DNA of 64,000 nucleotides from Alysiella filiformis (GTDB lineage: Bacteria; Pseudomonadota; Gammaproteobacteria; Burkholderiales; Neisseriaceae). This document shows positions 1 to 9,253 of the stretch, piece by piece. The notes below the pieces were generated by a model. The model was not told where the DNA came from. It searched no databases and saw only the letters and a program-made list of their open reading frames with translations. The stretch is taken from positions 1,994,357-2,058,356 of the forward strand of contig NZ_CP059564.1 in the NCBI RefSeq assembly GCF_014054525.1, read 5' to 3'. A program made the position numbers and the translations under genes. Each line of letters begins with the position of its first letter. Position 1 is the stretch's first letter.

Positions 1-737
1 AAGGGAATTTGGTGGCGGCGAAACATGGCTTGGGCATCGCGCACTTCTTGTTTGCAAGTGTCTATGTGGGAATAATTGGAATTGGCGCGGCGTTCTTCGC
101 GAATGTCGTGCAAGCGTTCGGGGTTGATGGTTAAGCCAAACAATTTGTTTTTGTGGGCTTTGACCATGCGTGGCAAATCGGGGCTTTCCAAATCATCGGG
201 CGTGAGCGGATAGTTGGCGGCGCGAATGCCATATTGCAATGCCAAATACAGGCAAGTGGGCGTTTTGCCACTGCGCGATACGCCCATTAAAATCACATCG
301 GCTTCTTTCAAATTGGCTTCGGATACGCCATCGTCATGATTTAAGGCGAAATTCACGGCTTCCATACGCGCATCGTAGCGTTCCACATTTGCCACGCGGC
401 TTTTCACGGAATGACGCGCTGGTGTACCCAATTCTTGCTCCAACAGCGATAAAAATGCGTCAAACAGGCTGATGTGCAAGGCGTTGGCTTCTGCCAAAAT
501 TCGCCCAATGCTTTCATCAACCACGCTGGAAAACACAATGGGGCGAATGCCATCGTCTTGCGCTTGGCGATTGATGATTTGTACCAAACCGTGTGCTTTG
601 TCTTCGGTGTTGATGAAGGCGTATGACATTTGCTTGAATTTGATGTTTTCAAATTGCTCCAACAGGGCTTTGCCCATGCCTTCTGCGCTCAAACCTGTGC
701 GGTCGGAAATGAAAAATACGCGGCGTGTGGGATTCAT
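1..737 (-). CDS. ppsR: Phosphoenolpyruvate synthase regulatory protein (PSRP), 3' end outside window
   Basis: This is a bifunctional serine/threonine kinase and Pi-dependent phosphorylase that switches PEP synthase off and on in response to ADP and pyruvate. The reading frame starts at an ATG (735-737) preceded by an AAAGGA ribosome site, and begins MNPTRRVFFISDRTGLSAEG. It stays open to the window edge for about 245 residues, against about 270 for the family, so roughly 25 C-terminal residues are missing. The family's nucleotide-binding segment is visible as GVSRSGKTP about 150 residues in, and SDRTGLSAE is the typical N-terminal motif. Its target gene ppsA is not the neighbour here; purE lies divergently 164 bases away. 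The identification is firm. Confidence 0.93.
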   Translation of the reverse strand, partial: MNPTRRVFFISDRTGLSAEGMGKALLEQFENIKFKQMSYAFINTEDKAHGLVQIINRQAQDDGIRPIVFSSVVDESIGRILAEANALHISLFDAFLSLLEQELGTPARHSVKSRVANVERYDARMEAVNFALNHDDGVSEANLKEADVILMGVSRSGKTPTCLYLALQYGIRAANYPLTPDDLESPDLPRMVKAHKNKLFGLTINPERLHDIREERRANSNYSHIDTCKQEVRDAQAMFRRHQIP

Positions 738-900
738 GGTGATTTTTCCTTTGTTTGGCATTATTGTTGTGAAACGCCATTATAACGCAAGCGTTAAATT
801 GGGTAAAAAAAAACGTTCAGGCTGCCTGAAAAAACTACCCAAGCCACACAAAACCCAATAAAATAAGCCAATTTACACTTTTTCACACGGAACTTCAATC

Positions 901-1392
901 ATGGTCAAAATCGGCATCATCATGGGCAGCAACAGCGATTGGCACATCATGCAACACGCCGCGCATTTTTTGGAACAATTTGGTGTGGCTTATGAAGCCA
1001 AAGTGGTGTCGGCACACCGCACGCCTGATTTGATGTTTGAATACGCCAAATCTGCCAAAGCGCGTGGTTTGCAAGCGATTATTGCGGGGGCTGGCGGTGC
1101 TGCACATTTGGCGGGTATGGTTGCCAGTCAAACCACGCTGCCTGTATTGGGTGTGCCTGTGCCAAGCAAATATTTGCGTGGCGAAGATTCGCTGCTTTCC
1201 ATTGTGCAAATGCCCAAGGGCGTGCCTGTGGCAACTTTTGCCATTGGCGAGGCTGGTGCGGCAAATGCGGCTTTGTTTGCCGTATCATTACTGGCAAACC
1301 ACGATGCGGATTTGGCACAAAAACTTGCCGATTTTCGCGCCAAACAAACCGAAACGGTATTGGCAATGACTTTGCCTGATATTGATTTGTGA
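901..1392 (+). CDS. purE: N5-carboxyaminoimidazole ribonucleotide mutase PurE
   Basis: PurE catalyses the mutase step that converts N5-CAIR to CAIR in de novo purine synthesis in the cytoplasm. The 163-residue protein has the class I PurE length. It shows the family motifs GSNSDW near residue 9, SAHRTP near 40, [11 protein letters not shown] near 63 and [23 protein letters not shown] further on, which form the phosphate and substrate pocket of the octamer. The start ATG follows an AT-rich leader without a strong ribosome site. purK, the usual partner, is not adjacent. A DUS lies just after the stop codon at 1395-1409. Confidence 0.97.
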   Translation: MVKIGIIMGSNSDWHIMQHAAHFLEQFGVAYEAKVVSAHRTPDLMFEYAKSAKARGLQAIIAGAGGAAHLAGMVASQTTLPVLGVPVPSKYLRGEDSLLSIVQMPKGVPVATFAIGEAGAANAALFAVSLLANHDADLAQKLADFRAKQTETVLAMTLPDIDL

Positions 1393-1394
1393 GA

Positions 1395-1409
1395 TTCAGG
1401 CTGCCTGAA
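1395..1409. repeat. Representative DNA uptake sequence (Kingella/Simonsiella dialect)
   Basis: TTCAGGCTGCCTGAA is a 15-bp palindrome with one central base. It holds AGGCTGCCTGAA on this strand and AGGCAGCCTGAA on the other. Other easily located copies lie at 816-830, 2555-2569, 6221-6235 and, inside recN, 7434-7448; dozens more are spread over the window. Inside genes it is translated as SGSLK, FRQPE, FRLPE or GCLK. At gene ends it often supplies a C-terminal QAA and the stop codon. In the Neisseriaceae these sequences mark DNA for uptake through the type IV pilus competence machinery. Confidence 0.9.
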
Positions 1410-1503
1410 ACACAATTTTCCCAATCCCCAATATTGTTATCCTTAACGCCACCGCCCTTCATCTTGTAATATGATAGGCACTTTTCCTTTTTGGCACACA
1501 ATC

Positions 1504-2526
1504 ATGAAATTTCACACCGAACCCCAACTTTCCTTTGAACAACAAAACAAAATCGGCATTTTGCTGATGAATTTGGGCACACCCGATGCGCCCACCGCCG
1601 AAGCGGTTAAACCCTATTTGGGGCAATTTTTGGGCGACCAGCGCGTGGTTGAATTGCCCAAATTGCTGTGGCAACCCATTTTGCGTGGCGTGATTATGCC
1701 CTTTCGCAGCAAAGCCAGCGCACACGGCTATGAAAAAGTGTGGCTCAACGAAGGTTCGCCACTTGCCGTGTTTACCCAACGTCAATGCGAAGGCTTACGC
1801 GCACGGCTGCCTGATGATGTGTTTGTGGAATACGCCATGACCTACAACAAACCCAGCGTCCCCAATGTGTTGGCAAAAATGAAAGCCAATGGCGTGGGCA
1901 GATTGTTGGTTGTGCCATTGTATCCCCAATATGCCGCCAGCAGCGCAGGGGCGGCTTTGGATAAGGTTTTGAACGAATTGACCAAACAGCGCAATCAGAT
2001 GTCTTTGCGTACCGTATCGCGTTTTTACAATCACGCGGGTTACATTCAAGCCGTTGCCGCGCAAGTGAAAGCCTATCGCGCCAAACACGGTGCTGGCGAC
2101 AAACTGATGTTCAGCTTTCACGGCATTCCGCAATTTCATCACGACAAGGGCGACCCCTACCCCCACGAATGCCGTGCCACCGCCAAATTGGTGGCGCAAG
2201 AATTGGGTTTGAGCGATGAGCAATACATTGTTTCGTTCCAAAGCCAGTTTGGTAAAGGCAAATGGCTCACGCCCAGCACGCAAACGCTGTTTGACACCCT
2301 GCCCAAACAAGGCGTGAAAAAACTGGACGTGGTGTGCGCAGGCTTTATGGCAGATTGTTTGGAAACCATGGAAGAAATCGCCATTGCTGGACGCGAACAA
2401 TTCCACGCAGCAGGCGGCGAGCAATTCCACTACATTCCCTGCCTGAACGACAACCCCGATTGGCTGGACGCTTTAACCGATTTGGTTAAAGACAATTTGC
2501 AAGGTTGGTTGCAATACAATTTGTAA
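1504..2526 (+). CDS. hemH: Ferrochelatase HemH
   Basis: Ferrochelatase inserts Fe2+ into protoporphyrin IX, the last step of haem synthesis, at the cytoplasmic membrane. From the ATG at 1504 the protein is 340 residues, the usual bacterial length. It shows the N-terminal GILLMNLGTPDAPTAEAVKPYL motif split over residues 19-38, the catalytic histidine H206 in LMFSFHGIP, and the conserved DCLETMEEI segment near the C-terminus. An in-frame ATG at 1471 would add 11 residues, but no family member needs them, so 1504 is preferred. No strong ribosome site is visible for either start. The gene is followed by two DUS-like sequences at 2533-2569. Confidence 0.96.
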   Translation: MKFHTEPQLSFEQQNKIGILLMNLGTPDAPTAEAVKPYLGQFLGDQRVVELPKLLWQPILRGVIMPFRSKASAHGYEKVWLNEGSPLAVFTQRQCEGLRARLPDDVFVEYAMTYNKPSVPNVLAKMKANGVGRLLVVPLYPQYAASSAGAALDKVLNELTKQRNQMSLRTVSRFYNHAGYIQAVAAQVKAYRAKHGAGDKLMFSFHGIPQFHHDKGDPYPHECRATAKLVAQELGLSDEQYIVSFQSQFGKGKWLTPSTQTLFDTLPKQGVKKLDVVCAGFMADCLETMEEIAIAGREQFHAAGGEQFHYIPCLNDNPDWLDALTDLVKDNLQGWLQYNL

Positions 2527-2590
2527 AAACCTTTTTTCAGGCAGCACACGTTTTTTCAGGCTGCCTGAAACATTTCATCAAGACACCATC

Positions 2591-3121
2591 ATGAATTATT
2601 GCGATTTCTGCAACGCGCTGCCTGAAAACACGCCCAATCCCAACAAACATTATCACGACCACGAATACGGTTTTGCCGTTGCCCACGACAATGCCTTGTT
2701 TGAACGACTGATTTTGGAAATCAACCAAGCAGGTTTAAGCTGGACAACCATTTTAAACAAACGCGCCGCTTTTCAGGCAGCCTACGCGCAATTTGATGTG
2801 GCAAAGGTTGCCGCCTTTGATGAAAACGACATGGCACGTTTGTTGGCAGACGCAGGCATCGTCCGCAACAAACTGAAAATTCAAGCAGCCATTTTCAATG
2901 CACAAAAAATCCAATCCATTCAAAAAGAAACAGGCAGTTTCAAAAATTGGCTCGACCAGCACCACCCACGCGACAAAGCCGCATGGGTCAAATTGTTTAA
3001 ACAGCATTTCAAATTTGTGGGTGGCGAAATTGTGGGCGAATTTTTAATGAGTTTGGGTTATTTGGCTGGCGCACATCACGAACATTGTCCCATTTATTCA
3101 AAAATAAAATCAACAGGTTAA
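2591..3121 (+). CDS. tag: DNA-3-methyladenine glycosylase I
   Basis: Tag removes 3-methyladenine from alkylated DNA, starting base excision repair. The 176-residue protein matches the family in length and motif order. It has an N-terminal cysteine in MNYCDFC and histidines in HYHDHEYGFAV, which together with the C-terminal HHEHCPIY form the structural zinc site. It also has the conserved GLSWTTILNKRAAF segment and the LADAGIVRNKLKI helix-hairpin-helix region. The stop codon lies five bases before hscC, so the two genes are probably co-transcribed. The identification is firm. Confidence 0.96.
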   Translation: MNYCDFCNALPENTPNPNKHYHDHEYGFAVAHDNALFERLILEINQAGLSWTTILNKRAAFQAAYAQFDVAKVAAFDENDMARLLADAGIVRNKLKIQAAIFNAQKIQSIQKETGSFKNWLDQHHPRDKAAWVKLFKQHFKFVGGEIVGEFLMSLGYLAGAHHEHCPIYSKIKSTG

Positions 3122-3126
3122 AAATC

Positions 3127-4839
3127 ATGAACACCCCCATCGGCATTGATTTAGGCACAACCAACAGCTTAATCGCCATTTTCAAAGATGGCGCAACCGA
3201 AATCATTCCCAACCAACACGGGCATTTGCTCACACCATCGGTGGTCAGCGTGGACGAGCAAGACAACATCATCGTGGGCATTGCCGCGCGTGAGCGTTTG
3301 TCCACCGCGCCCCATTTAACCGCCGCCGCATTCAAACGCTTTATGGGCACCGACAAAATTTTCAAATTGGGCAAACGCGAATTTCGTGCCGAAGAATTGT
3401 CCGCGCTGATTTTGGGCAGCCTGAAAGCAGACGCAGAAGCCCATTTGGGCGAAACCGTGCGCGATGTGGTCATTACCGTACCTGCTTATTTCAACGCGAT
3501 TCAGCGTCAAGCCACACAACACGCAGCACAAATGGCGGGATTGAACGTGTTGCGCCTGCTCAACGAACCCACCGCCGCAGGTTTAGCCTATGATTTGCAA
3601 GAAAAACCCGATGACACGCGCTTTTTGATTTACGATTTGGGCGGTGGCACGTTTGACGTTTCTGTGTTGGATTATTTTGATGGCGTGGTGCAAGTATCCG
3701 CCAGCGCAGGCGACAACCATTTGGGCGGCGAAGATTTTGTGCAAGTGTTGCGCCACATTTTTCTGAACAAAGTTTCAGGCAGCCTGAAAGCCAACGAAAA
3801 AGAAAAATTGTTGCACAGCAAAGAATTATGGCAAACTTTGGAAACCGCCAAACGCCATCTTGGTAAAGAAGAACGCAGCGAAATCACATTCCATTATCAA
3901 GAACAAACCTTGCAAGCCACCATCAGCCGTGCCGAATTTGAAAAAGCCGCCGAGCCTTTGATGGCGCGTTTGCGTCAGCCTTTGGAACGGGCTTTGCGCG
4001 ATGCCAAATTGTCGCCCAACGACATTGACGGCATCATCACTGTGGGCGGTGCCAGCCGAATGCCGATGATACGTCAATCCATCGCGCAATTATTTCGCCG
4101 CATTGCGCTGGTGTCGGTCAATCCCGATGAGGCGATTGCGCGGGGTGCGGCGGTTCAGGCAGCCTTAATCGCGCGAAACGAAAGCGTGGAAGAAACGGTT
4201 TTGACCGATGTGATGCCCTTTTCATTGGGAACGGAAGTGGCGCAATACCTTTCCGAAAATGAAATTGTGGGTGGGCGTTTTGAGCCGATTATTGAGCGCA
4301 ATATGGCAGTACCCATTTCGCGCGAAAAAACCTTCAACACCATGCGCGACAATCAAACCCAAATGGTGATTGAAGTGTTGCAAGGCGAATCCATGCTGGC
4401 GCGAGAAAATGTGAAATTGGGCGAACTCACGGTCAAAATCCCAGCCAAAAAAGCGGGCGAAGTGAGCATTGATGTGCGTTTCAGCTACGACATCAACGGC
4501 TTATTGGAAGTGGACGTGAGCAATAAAGATTTGAATATTCAAGTAAACCAAGTTTTCCAACACAACAACCAAACGCTCACGCCCGAAGAAGTGGCAGCCT
4601 CACGCGCCAAATTGGCAGCCTTAAAAATCCACCCACGCGAGCAGCAACAAAACGTCTATTTGCTGGAAAAAGCCAAACGCTTGTATGAAGAATGCTTGGG
4701 CGATGACCGCCACCACATCAGCCACGCCGTAGCGCGATTTGAAAGCGCACTCAACAGCCAAGACGAAAAAACCATCAAATTGGCACAAAAACAATTGGGC
4801 GAATTTTTGGAACGTTACGATGGCGGTTGGTTGTTGTAG
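3127..4839 (+). CDS. hscC: Hsp70-family chaperone, HscC-like
   Basis: This is a DnaK-type ATP-dependent chaperone of the short HscC branch (570 residues against about 638 for DnaK). The nucleotide-binding domain shows IGIDLGTTNS at the N-terminus, DVVITVPAYFN, LLNEPTAAGLAY and IYDLGGGTFDVSVLD, followed by a substrate-binding domain that contains LGELTVKIPAKKAGEVSIDV. The start at 3127 (MNTPIG) is chosen because upstream in-frame codons add no family sequence. In E. coli HscC works with the divergent J-proteins DjlB/DjlC. A protein of that architecture is encoded here at 9419-12175, about 4.6 kb away, and is the likely co-chaperone. A rho-independent hairpin follows the stop. Confidence 0.9.
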   Translation: MNTPIGIDLGTTNSLIAIFKDGATEIIPNQHGHLLTPSVVSVDEQDNIIVGIAARERLSTAPHLTAAAFKRFMGTDKIFKLGKREFRAEELSALILGSLKADAEAHLGETVRDVVITVPAYFNAIQRQATQHAAQMAGLNVLRLLNEPTAAGLAYDLQEKPDDTRFLIYDLGGGTFDVSVLDYFDGVVQVSASAGDNHLGGEDFVQVLRHIFLNKVSGSLKANEKEKLLHSKELWQTLETAKRHLGKEERSEITFHYQEQTLQATISRAEFEKAAEPLMARLRQPLERALRDAKLSPNDIDGIITVGGASRMPMIRQSIAQLFRRIALVSVNPDEAIARGAAVQAALIARNESVEETVLTDVMPFSLGTEVAQYLSENEIVGGRFEPIIERNMAVPISREKTFNTMRDNQTQMVIEVLQGESMLARENVKLGELTVKIPAKKAGEVSIDVRFSYDINGLLEVDVSNKDLNIQVNQVFQHNNQTLTPEEVAASRAKLAALKIHPREQQQNVYLLEKAKRLYEECLGDDRHHISHAVARFESALNSQDEKTIKLAQKQLGEFLERYDGGWLL

Positions 4840-4850
4840 GGGCTAATGTT

Positions 4851-4888
4851 TTTCAGGCAGCCAAAAAATGAATTTTGGCTGCCTGAAA
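4851..4888. terminator. DUS-based bidirectional terminator
   Basis: Two inverted DUS-like arms, TTTCAGGCAGCCAAAA and TTTTGGCTGCCTGAAA, form a 16-bp stem with a six-base loop. They sit between the convergent hscC and the small lipoprotein gene, so the hairpin can serve both transcripts. Confidence 0.75.
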
Positions 4889-4890
4889 GG

Positions 4891-5154
4891 TCATTCGTAG
4901 CTTTGGCAAACAATGTCTTTTTCTTCACAAAACATGGCATTGTGTTTGGCACGACATTGTTTGTGAACGTCCAATTTGGCTTTACCGCGACTGCTGTTTT
5001 CGCTGCGAAATTCGGTTGTGAATGCTTTTAATCGGCAAACGTACATGGTGTTATTGTCGGGCGTATCGTGTTGTTGCACTTCCAAAACCACAGCAGGTGG
5101 CGCAACACAAGCCGCCAACAGCAAGGGCAGCATCAACAAAATGTTTTTTTTCAT
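4891..5154 (-). CDS. Small cysteine-containing lipoprotein, function unknown
   Basis: This predicted 87-residue protein begins MKKNILLMLPLLLAACVAPP. That is a short lysine-rich head, a hydrophobic core and a lipobox (LLAAC), so a lipid-anchored periplasmic or outer-membrane location is likely. The mature part contains four further cysteines (VCRL, KQCRAK, MFCEE, IVCQS) that could form two disulfides. I do not recognise a family. It lies between the convergent hscC terminator and msrAB and is transcribed in the same direction as msrAB and recN. A purine-rich ribosome site (AAAGGAAATGCAATG) precedes the start. The lipoprotein call is solid but the role is open. Confidence 0.75.
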   Translation of the reverse strand: MKKNILLMLPLLLAACVAPPAVVLEVQQHDTPDNNTMYVCRLKAFTTEFRSENSSRGKAKLDVHKQCRAKHNAMFCEEKDIVCQSYE

Positions 5155-5250
5155 TGCATTTCCTTTTGTGAAAAAAACATTTTAATCGGATTGAATTGGG
5201 CGTTTGTTGCGATAAATCAGATTATCGTTCAGGCTGCCTGTAAAATGATG

Positions 5251-6189
5251 TTAAACCCACTTTTTCCACGCACCATAACCTTGCGCGTCCAGCTCATCAT
5301 AGGGAATGAATTTCAAGCTCGCCCCGTTAATGCAATAGCGCAAACCGCCTTTTTCAGGCAGCCCATCGGGAAAAACGTGTCCCAAATGCGAATCCGCCAA
5401 ACCACTTCGCACTTCAACGCGGCGCATATTGTGGCTGGTGTCCAGCTTTTGCGTGAGCGCATCGGGCGAAACAGGCTGGCTGAAACTTGCCCAACCGCAG
5501 CCCGAATCAAATTTATCGCGCGAACTGAAAAGCGGCTCGCCACTCACAATATCCACATACAAACCGCGTTCAAACAAATGGTCGTATTCATGGCTGAATG
5601 GGCGTTCCGTGCCATTTTCTTGGGTAACGTAAAACTGTTCAGGCGTGAGCATTTGGCGTAAAGTTGCCGCGTCAGGTTTCACAAAATCGCTTTGAAAAAC
5701 AGGAAAATCCGCCAAACGCACATCAATGTGGCAATAGCCATTCGGATTTTTGTGCAGATAATCTTGATGATATTCTTCCGCAGAATCAAAATGTTGCAAA
5801 GGCAAATTTTCCACCACAATGGGGGTAGCGTATTTGCGTTGCTCATTGGCAATGGCTTGGGCGATGATGTTTTCATCGTTCGGGTCGGTAAAATACACGC
5901 CTGTGCGGTATTGTACGCCCACATCGTTGCCCTGTTTGTTGCGTGAAGTGGGGTCTATGATGCGGAAATAGTATTGCAATAATCCATTTAAATCAATAAT
6001 TTGATTATTGTACGCCACTTCAACCGTTTCCGCGTGTCCTGTGTTGCGCTGGCACACGTCTTCATAGCTGGGATTGCGCGTGCTGCCATTGGCATAGCCA
6101 CAGCGCGTGGCAACCACGCCATCAATGCGCTGAAAATAGGCTTCCACGCCCCAAAAGCAGCCACCTGCTAAATAAATGATTTTTTGCAT
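5251..6189 (-). CDS. msrAB: Bifunctional peptide methionine sulfoxide reductase MsrA-MsrB
   Basis: This enzyme reduces both stereoisomers of methionine sulfoxide in proteins. From the ATG at 6187-6189 (ribosome site AAGGAA) it is 312 residues. The MsrA domain (about 1-160) carries the catalytic cysteine C11 in GGCFWG, plus HQDYLHKNP. The MsrB domain (about 175-312) shows [28 protein letters not shown] and the catalytic cysteine in [13 protein letters not shown]. The Neisseria homologue PilB has an extra N-terminal thioredoxin-like domain and an export signal. Both are absent here, so this version is predicted to be cytoplasmic and to rely on cellular thioredoxin. An upstream in-frame extension through a DUS to 6342 is possible but has no family support. 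Confidence 0.95.
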   Translation of the reverse strand: MQKIIYLAGGCFWGVEAYFQRIDGVVATRCGYANGSTRNPSYEDVCQRNTGHAETVEVAYNNQIIDLNGLLQYYFRIIDPTSRNKQGNDVGVQYRTGVYFTDPNDENIIAQAIANEQRKYATPIVVENLPLQHFDSAEEYHQDYLHKNPNGYCHIDVRLADFPVFQSDFVKPDAATLRQMLTPEQFYVTQENGTERPFSHEYDHLFERGLYVDIVSGEPLFSSRDKFDSGCGWASFSQPVSPDALTQKLDTSHNMRRVEVRSGLADSHLGHVFPDGLPEKGGLRYCINGASLKFIPYDELDAQGYGAWKKWV

Positions 6190-6238
6190 ATTTTTCCTTA
6201 TTTTTGTGTTAAAACACCATTTCAGGCAGCCTGAAACC

Positions 6239-7900
6239 TTATCCCCCAACCAATCCCAACATTTCTGCTGCGTGTTGGCGTGTGGTTTCCGTGATTTTTT
6301 CGCCACCAAGCATACGCGCAATTTCATCAATCCGCGTTTCATTGTTCAACACTTTGATTTCGCTTACAGTTTGTTCGCCTGTGCTGTGTTTGGCAACCTG
6401 CCAATGGTGTTCGCCACACGCTGCCACTTGCGGCAAATGCGTTACCGCCAAAACCTGATGTTTGCGCCCCAAAGTGTGCAAGGCGCGCCCCACCGTTTCT
6501 GCCACCGCACCGCCTATGCCCGTGTCCACTTCATCAAAAATCAGCGTAGGCACATGGGTGTATTGACTGGTAACAACTTGAATGGAAAGACTAATCCTTG
6601 CCAATTCACCGCCCGATGCCACTTTGTTCAAAGGACGCAAAGGGCTGCCCTTATTCGCTGCCACCTGATATTGCACCTGCTCCAAACCGTGTGCGCTGGG
6701 GCTGCTGGGCAACAATTCAATGTGGAATTTCGCCCCTTTCATCGCCAAATTTTGCATGTGGGCGGTGGTTTCGTTTGCCAATTTCTGCGCGGCTTTGTGG
6801 CGTGCGGCAGACAATTTTTGTGCCACTTCCATGTACGCGCTTTCGGTTTGCGCCACCGTTTTTTGCAGTGCGGCAATGTCGGCAGCCGCTTCCAAATCGT
6901 GCAAGGCTGCCTGAATTTCTGCCCATTTTTCAGGCAGTTGTTCGGGTTCAACGCGGTATTTTCGCGCGGCAGACATCAATTCGCGCATGCGCGTTTCTTT
7001 GGCTGCCAATTCGTTGGGATTGATTTCCACATCGTCCAACACGCTGCCAAGCAAGTGGCTGATTTCACTCAATTCGGCTTCAATGCTGTCCAACATGGTC
7101 AAACTTTCGGCAAAACGCGGTTCCACATCGCCCAATTTGCCCAAAATTCTCTGGCATTTCAATACCTGTTTTTGCAAGCCATTGTCGCCTGACACCCATT
7201 CTTGCGCTTCGCTGGCTGCCTGCAACAATTCGGCGGCATTTGCCAAACTGTCGTGCGATTGATTGAGGGTTTCCCATTCGCCTGTTTCTAAATTCAGTTG
7301 GGCTAACTCATTGAATTGCCATTCCAAACGTTCGCGTTCTATGACGATTTGTTCGGCTTGGGTTTGGGCAGCGAGCAGGGTGCGTTTGGCGTTTTGCCAT
7401 GTTTGATAATGGCTTTGGGTTTGGGCGAGCAAATTCAGGCTGCCTGAAAACGCATCCAAAAGCTGACGCTGTGCGCTTTCTTGATTGAGCGAATGGTGGG
7501 CATTTTGTCCATGAATGTCAATCAGTTGCGAGCCGATTTGTTTTAATTGCGCCAGCGTTGCCGCTTGATTGTTGATGAAACTGCGGCTTTTGCCTTTTGC
7601 ATCAATAATGCGGCGTATGGACAATTCGGTTTCGTGTTCATTCAACAAGCCTTGTTCACGCAAATGATGTTGTAAATCAAGTTGTTCACTCAAATCAAAC
7701 AGGGCGGAAAGTTGTGCTTCTTTCGCGCCCGTTCGCACTTGGCTGTAATCGGCTTTGTCGCCCAAAAGCAGTGACAGCGCGTCCAAAGTAATGGATTTGC
7801 CTGCGCCTGTTTCGCCCGTTAAAACGGTAAAGCCTTGTTGAAAATCCAAATTCAGTTGTTCCACAATCACAAAATCGCGCAAAGATAAAGCGAGTAACAT
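6239..7900 (-). CDS. recN: DNA repair protein RecN
   Basis: RecN is an SMC-like ATPase that acts early in double-strand break repair. The 553-residue protein has the Walker A motif GETGAGKS near residue 32, a central coiled-coil region rich in Gln, Glu and Ala (about 150-340), the signature [15 protein letters not shown], and the Walker B motif [12 protein letters not shown] followed by the [12 protein letters not shown] switch. This domain order and length match the family. A DUS inside the coding region at 7434-7448 is read as FSGSLN in the coiled coil. Transcription runs towards msrAB, whose start is about 50 bases downstream across a DUS, so the two may share a transcript. Confidence 0.96.
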   Translation of the reverse strand: MLLALSLRDFVIVEQLNLDFQQGFTVLTGETGAGKSITLDALSLLLGDKADYSQVRTGAKEAQLSALFDLSEQLDLQHHLREQGLLNEHETELSIRRIIDAKGKSRSFINNQAATLAQLKQIGSQLIDIHGQNAHHSLNQESAQRQLLDAFSGSLNLLAQTQSHYQTWQNAKRTLLAAQTQAEQIVIERERLEWQFNELAQLNLETGEWETLNQSHDSLANAAELLQAASEAQEWVSGDNGLQKQVLKCQRILGKLGDVEPRFAESLTMLDSIEAELSEISHLLGSVLDDVEINPNELAAKETRMRELMSAARKYRVEPEQLPEKWAEIQAALHDLEAAADIAALQKTVAQTESAYMEVAQKLSAARHKAAQKLANETTAHMQNLAMKGAKFHIELLPSSPSAHGLEQVQYQVAANKGSPLRPLNKVASGGELARISLSIQVVTSQYTHVPTLIFDEVDTGIGGAVAETVGRALHTLGRKHQVLAVTHLPQVAACGEHHWQVAKHSTGEQTVSEIKVLNNETRIDEIARMLGGEKITETTRQHAAEMLGLVGG

Positions 7901-7978
7901 TTTCAGCCAGCCTTAAAATAAAAATGCGATTTTAGACGAATTTTAGTCGCTCTTACAGTACGCCAAAAATGAAAGTTT

Positions 7979-8161
7979 TTTTGCCTTCGGCGACTTACTT
8001 TTTAAAAAAGTAAGCCAAATACCTTAACGCTGAACGGTTTGTGTTCCAAAAAACATTTCAGGCAGCCTGAAAATGGAAGTTACTGAACCACAATAAAAGT
8101 TACAGTTGCACTTCAAGTTGTTTGGCTTACTTTTTCAAAAAGTAAGTCGCCGAAGGCAAAA
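7979..8161. repeat. Inverted pair of a dispersed 41-bp repeat around a DUS
   Basis: The 300-base gap upstream of recN holds two arms in inverse orientation at 7979-8019 and 8121-8161. Each starts TTTTGCCTTCGGCGACTTAC and ends GTAAGCCAAA, and the two differ at about one base. Each arm also contains its own hairpin (CTTACTTTTT/AAAAAGTAAG). A DUS lies between them at 8056-8070. Related copies occur at 57067-57097, 57445-57485 and 63020-63060. No gene is apparent in the gap. Confidence 0.85.
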
Positions 8162-8200
8162 TCATTTTTTCACCGTGTACGAAAAGACTGCCTGAACACT

Positions 8201-8686
8201 TTATTTTGGGCGAAACTCTTTTTTCAAGCGCACATAAAGCGTGCGTGTGGCAATGGCGATGGTTTCATTGTTTTGGTCAAACACGCGCACGGTAAATTCG
8301 GGCAAATGCTTTTCGCCATCGGCGGTGGCGGCGAGTATCGCGTCAATTTCTTCGCGGCTGATTTGGCAATCCAAATACACTTCGCCCTGCGCGGCTTTGA
8401 CAAATTCAATGTGGGCGGCTTTGTCCCAAACATAGTGTTTTTCGCCAAACAGGCAATTACACATCATGGCGTAAATGGGGTCGGTCATGGCAAACAGGCT
8501 GCCGCCAAATTGGGTGCCGTGTGAATTTTTGGTGTTGCGCCAATTTTTCAGCGTGGCACGACAATGGGTGTAATCTTCTGATAAATAAGTGATTTTAATG
8601 CCTGTGAAAAACAAAGGCGACCACAAATTCAAGCGGCGGCGCAAATGTTCGGCAGATTTGGGTTTGCGTTTTGGAAGTGGGAGCAT
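8201..8686 (-). CDS. DUF4442-type hotdog-fold protein, putative thioesterase
   Basis: This 161-residue protein has the features of the DUF4442 group of hotdog-fold proteins, relatives of PaaI-type acyl-CoA thioesterases. Visible features are a basic N-terminus (LPLPKRKPKSAEHLRRRLNL), the central helix region SHGTQFGGSLFAMTDPIYAMM where hotdog enzymes place their active-site helix, and alternating strands towards the C-terminus (AHIEFVKAAQGEVYLDCQIS, TVRVFDQNNETIAIATRTLYV). The substrate is unknown. It is transcribed in the same direction as glnB but is separated from it by a large GC-rich repeat and is probably independent. Family membership is likely; thioesterase activity is inferred. Confidence 0.75.
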   Translation of the reverse strand: MLPLPKRKPKSAEHLRRRLNLWSPLFFTGIKITYLSEDYTHCRATLKNWRNTKNSHGTQFGGSLFAMTDPIYAMMCNCLFGEKHYVWDKAAHIEFVKAAQGEVYLDCQISREEIDAILAATADGEKHLPEFTVRVFDQNNETIAIATRTLYVRLKKEFRPK

Positions 8687-8730
8687 ATTGATTTTAAAAT
8701 AAAAAGATTAAAAAAAATGGAAAAAAGGGG

Positions 8731-8868
8731 TTTCAGGCTGCCTGTAACCTGCCCCCTCCCCCTATGCAAGGGGGAGGGCTGGGGTGGGGGTTAGAAACCC
8801 AACGAGCCACCCCCACCCTAACCCTCCCCCGCCAGCGTGGGAGGGAACAGGTTACAGGCTGCCTGAAA
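8731..8868. repeat. GC-rich palindromic repeat, family P copy 1
   Basis: An approximately 138-bp palindromic element. The outer arms are DUS-like (TTTCAGGCTGCCTGTAACCTG-type ends, 8731-8751 and 8848-8868). The inner arms are runs such as CCCCCTCCCCCT and GGGGGAGGG joined to GGCTGGGGTGGGGGTTAG and its complement. It fills the gap between glnB and the hotdog-protein gene. Related copies lie at 19639-19746, 28283-28388 and 46093-46203, with a fragment inside pseG at 23879-23945. Confidence 0.85.
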
Positions 8869-8871
8869 AAA

Positions 8872-9225
<354 letters not shown>

Positions 9226-9253
9226 TTAGTTGAAATAAAATGCGATTCAGGCT

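Noticed and set aside
1795-2430. 211-codon antisense frame in hemH
   Set aside because: Fully opposite a clearly conserved ferrochelatase; the long antisense frame is a result of codon bias.
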